From Nitrospirillum viridazoti CBAmc (lineage in GTDB: Bacteria > Pseudomonadota > Alphaproteobacteria > Azospirillales > Azospirillaceae): a stretch of DNA of 64,000 nucleotides. Below, one piece after another: positions 61,870 through 64,000 of this stretch. Each line of letters starts with the position of its first letter. The stretch's first letter is position 1. The translations under genes and the position numbers were made by a program. The DNA lies in contig NZ_CP022110.1 of assembly GCF_000730165.1 (NCBI RefSeq), positions 2,549,501 to 2,613,500 of the forward strand. Direction: 5' to 3'. A model generated the notes under the pieces. It was not told the origin of the DNA and searched no databases. It saw only the letters and a program-made list of their open reading frames with translations.

Positions 61870-63870
61870 TCACCTCTCGATCTTGAACACCTGGTAGGAA
61901 TGCGGCTGCACCGTCACGCCGAAATCGGTGCGGGCGGCCACGTTGTCCCGCCGGAACTTGCCGTCCTTGGGCGCCGCCGCCGGCGCGGCGGTGATGGCGG
62001 CGTTGGTGGACAGGTTGCGCAGATGCACGCCCTGGCCCAGCAGCGACAGGGTCACCGGCACCGGCTGGTCGCGGAAGGACTCCACCACGAAGGTGTCGTT
62101 GTCATAGGCGAACAGGCTGACATGGTCCGGGCTGTCCAGGCGCACGGGGAAGTCCTGCTGCAGGTACTTCTTGATCTCGGTCACCAGGCCCTGGGGCAGG
62201 TTGTACAGATCGCCTGGGTTGTCCGGCATGGTCAGGACATAGAGGACGCCCTTGGAATACCGGTTCATCAGCAGGATGGGGAAGCCCTTGGCATTGGCCA
62301 CGCCGCGAATGATGGGCCAGCTGTCGTTGGTGTAGTAGTGGATCTCGGGGAACAGCACGGCGGGCCTGCTATCGGACACGCCATCATGCGCCGGGTCGTT
62401 CAGGCTGTCGCCGTTGCCGGCGCCGTAGCCGTTGATGAAGTCGTGGATGGCCACCTTGCGGCCCGTGTCCCACACCTCCGCGATGTCCTCGATGCCTTTC
62501 CCCTTGAGTGCGGACAGCAGGCCGGAGGTGATGACCACCGTCTTGCCCGCCACCAGGTTGCCCTTGATCTCATCCACGATCTTGGGGTCTTGCGCCGCCG
62601 CCTGCGTCAGCAGGGCCACGTCGGCATTGGTGGGGAACTTGGGCGACAGTTCGATCGGAATGCCGATGGTGCCCAGATAGTTATGCAGGAAATCCTCGCC
62701 GGAGGACTGGTAAGGCTTGTAGCTGGCGATGCCGATGGGCTTGCCCAGCTTGCCCAGATCCTTGTCCACCGTCTCCAGTGCATAGCCGGCGGCGCGGCCC
62801 CAGCCCGGGCCGGGGTCGTTGGCCTGGGCGCCCGCCTTGTAGCCTGAGACCATCTCCTGCCAGCGGAAGCTGGTGGGCAGGTTGGCCCAGGCCTGGCGGT
62901 CGCCCGGCTTCACCGCCTCGGCCTCCGACATGGGGCGCCAGTTGAACAGGGTAATCTCCGGCGCCTTGGCGAACAGCGTATCCCACAGCTGCTCGGCATA
63001 GCGGTCGACGTAGAGGGTGGAATAGGTATCCACCCAGCCGCCGCCGTTGCCCACCCCGCCTTTCGCATCGGTGGGGCGGATGTTGCTGTAGTACCGATAG
63101 ATCTCATAGCTCTCGTATTGCTGCAGCAACTGGTCGGTGATCACCGGGTCGCGCGTCTCGGTGCCGGTGTAGATGGCGTCGAAATCCTGGGACTCCTGCT
63201 CCAGATCATAGCCCGCGCCCTGGAAGTGTTCGTACCAGTTGGGGTACTTGATGATCATGCGGACCTTGGGATTGGCCGCCTTCGCCGGCTTCAGCACCAG
63301 GTCGCGCGCCACCTGCCGCATGGTCTCCAGCCGGTACTGGGTCCAGCTGCGGTTGCCCTTGGCGGCGATGTCGGCGTCGCTCTTGCTGGCATAGAAGAAG
63401 AAATCGTCCAGGATCACGTCGTCAAAGTGCTTGGCGGCCAGCGCCGCCGCCTTGGCGCATTCCTCGCGGTCAGCCGGCTTCTCATAGTCGAAGGTGCCGA
63501 ACTGCCCACCCTCGCCGCCGGCGGCCAGGGTGATGCCGCCCGACACCTGCACGCCCTTTTCCTCGAACCATTTCTTGACGCGGGTCACCTCCTCGTCGGT
63601 GGCGAAGACGTGGTTGCGATAGACCTCAAGGTAGACCTTGTTGAAATGGGTCTGGCGCATCGCCCGCTCGAACTCGCGGTCGAAGGTGGCCTTGTCGGCC
63701 AGCTGGCGGGTACTGGTGACGGCGATGTAGATCGCGACCCGAAAGTTCTGGTACGTCGACGCGGCTGTCGACGGGGTTGCCCTGGCCGCCGCCGTGGGCG
63801 GCACAAGCAGGGCGGTCAGCGGCAGGCTGAGCAGGGCGGCACAGGCCGCAACCCGGAGCGCGCGATTCAT
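61870..63870 (-). CDS. Secreted putative TIM-barrel glycoside hydrolase
   Basis: A 666-residue exported protein with a clear signal peptide (LRVAACAALLSLPLTALLVPPTAAA). The first 350 residues look like a TIM barrel: NFRVAIYIAVTSTRQL, FNKVYLEVYRNHV, AKHFDDVILDDFFFYASKSDAD with candidate acidic catalytic residues, VRMIIKYPNWYEHFQGAG, and DFDAIYTGTETRD. A Rossmann- or GATase-like middle (VALLTQAAAQDPKIVDE, GKTVVITSGLLSAL) and a C-terminal beta domain follow (SLFAYDNDTFVVESFRDQPV, HLRNLSTNAAI). I do not recognise the CAZy family, so no substrate is given. LacI-type operator candidates lie upstream. Confidence 0.72.
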   Translation of the reverse strand: MNRALRVAACAALLSLPLTALLVPPTAAARATPSTAASTYQNFRVAIYIAVTSTRQLADKATFDREFERAMRQTHFNKVYLEVYRNHVFATDEEVTRVKKWFEEKGVQVSGGITLAAGGEGGQFGTFDYEKPADREECAKAAALAAKHFDDVILDDFFFYASKSDADIAAKGNRSWTQYRLETMRQVARDLVLKPAKAANPKVRMIIKYPNWYEHFQGAGYDLEQESQDFDAIYTGTETRDPVITDQLLQQYESYEIYRYYSNIRPTDAKGGVGNGGGWVDTYSTLYVDRYAEQLWDTLFAKAPEITLFNWRPMSEAEAVKPGDRQAWANLPTSFRWQEMVSGYKAGAQANDPGPGWGRAAGYALETVDKDLGKLGKPIGIASYKPYQSSGEDFLHNYLGTIGIPIELSPKFPTNADVALLTQAAAQDPKIVDEIKGNLVAGKTVVITSGLLSALKGKGIEDIAEVWDTGRKVAIHDFINGYGAGNGDSLNDPAHDGVSDSRPAVLFPEIHYYTNDSWPIIRGVANAKGFPILLMNRYSKGVLYVLTMPDNPGDLYNLPQGLVTEIKKYLQQDFPVRLDSPDHVSLFAYDNDTFVVESFRDQPVPVTLSLLGQGVHLRNLSTNAAITAAPAAAPKDGKFRRDNVAARTDFGVTVQPHSYQVFKIER

Positions 63871-63914
63871 GGAGTCACTCCCTATCGTTCATTTTTATGG
63901 TCAATCTTCCGGAT

Positions 63915-63926
63915 GAAAACGATTTC
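63915..63926. promoter_or_regulatory. LacI-type operator candidate 1
   Basis: GAAAACGATTTC, an imperfect palindrome with central CG and GAAA/TTTC ends, is typical of LacI-family sites. It lies 45 bp upstream of the putative glycosidase ATG. Confidence 0.4.
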
Positions 63927-63944
63927 TGAAGGCCGGAAGGGCGA

Positions 63945-63958
63945 TGTTAGCGGTAACG
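63945..63958. promoter_or_regulatory. LacI-type operator candidate 2
   Basis: TGTTAGCGGTAACG is close to the TGTTAGCGCTAACA pattern of LacI-family sugar regulators. It lies 75 bp upstream of the same gene. Two adjacent sites would allow looping, but the second match depends on my memory of the consensus. Confidence 0.4.
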
Positions 63959-64000
63959 TTTCATTAATCACATTTATTCCCCTGCCACTCAAGACGGCAG

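Overview
The window is high-GC, gene-dense DNA with Alphaproteobacterial character. The pst and pip genes, the methyltransferase with a regulatory domain, TonB-linked sugar uptake and the Fur, Pho and GntR style operators suggest a free-living, plant-associated member of the Rhodospirillales, plausibly Azospirillaceae. That placement is inference from gene content and codon style; there is no rRNA or marker gene here to fix it. I see no tRNA, rRNA, CRISPR array, insertion sequence or prophage.

Layout. Bases 1-7.5 kb: the 3' part of tamB, a LysE exporter and a ClC chloride channel. 7.8-14 kb: phosphate uptake, with pstSCAB on the minus strand and a divergent OprO/OprP-type porin; Pho-box-like sites lie in the shared 0.7 kb control region. 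14-22.5 kb: housekeeping and unknown genes (DUF1003 protein, LuxR-type regulator, a POT peptide transporter, a polytopic membrane protein, a TauE/SafE permease, rmuC).

22.6-34.9 kb is the most interesting part. A GH127/GH146 beta-L-arabinofuranosidase, a DUF885 peptidase, a second POT transporter with an unusual periplasmic insert and a Xaa-Pro peptidase sit with three enzymes of the trans-4-hydroxy-L-proline pathway (2-epimerase, D-hydroxyproline oxidase or dehydrogenase, pyrroline-hydroxycarboxylate deaminase) and a GntR regulator. The same palindrome, GGATAC-NN-TATMC, lies upstream of all three transcription units. I read this as one regulon for stripping, importing and burning hydroxyproline-rich plant cell-wall glycoprotein (extensin-type) fragments.

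35-45 kb: mixed genes. They include a 52-residue protein under a Fur-like box, an isochorismatase-like hydrolase divergent from a TetR gene with a double operator, a flavin monooxygenase, a glycine-zipper lipoprotein, prolyl iminopeptidase, a chemoreceptor and a methyltransferase. 45-55 kb: a second sugar cluster (LacI, hexuronate-type MFS transporter, GH2 glycosidase, TonB receptor, D-mannonate dehydratase, GntR), probably for glucuronides; TGGT-N3-ACCA operators precede the receptor and the dehydratase. 55-60 kb: a LysR-linked redox operon (GST, a PNPOx-FNR-ferredoxin fusion, two small CMD/AhpD-like pieces, a 47-residue protein) facing an alpha/beta hydrolase across a long palindrome. 60-64 kb: dinB and a secreted protein that looks like a glycosidase.

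A dispersed intergenic repeat of about 100 bp occurs at five clear places and one doubtful one. Start codons were adjusted where a Shine-Dalgarno sequence, a gene overlap or a signal peptide favoured a later start.
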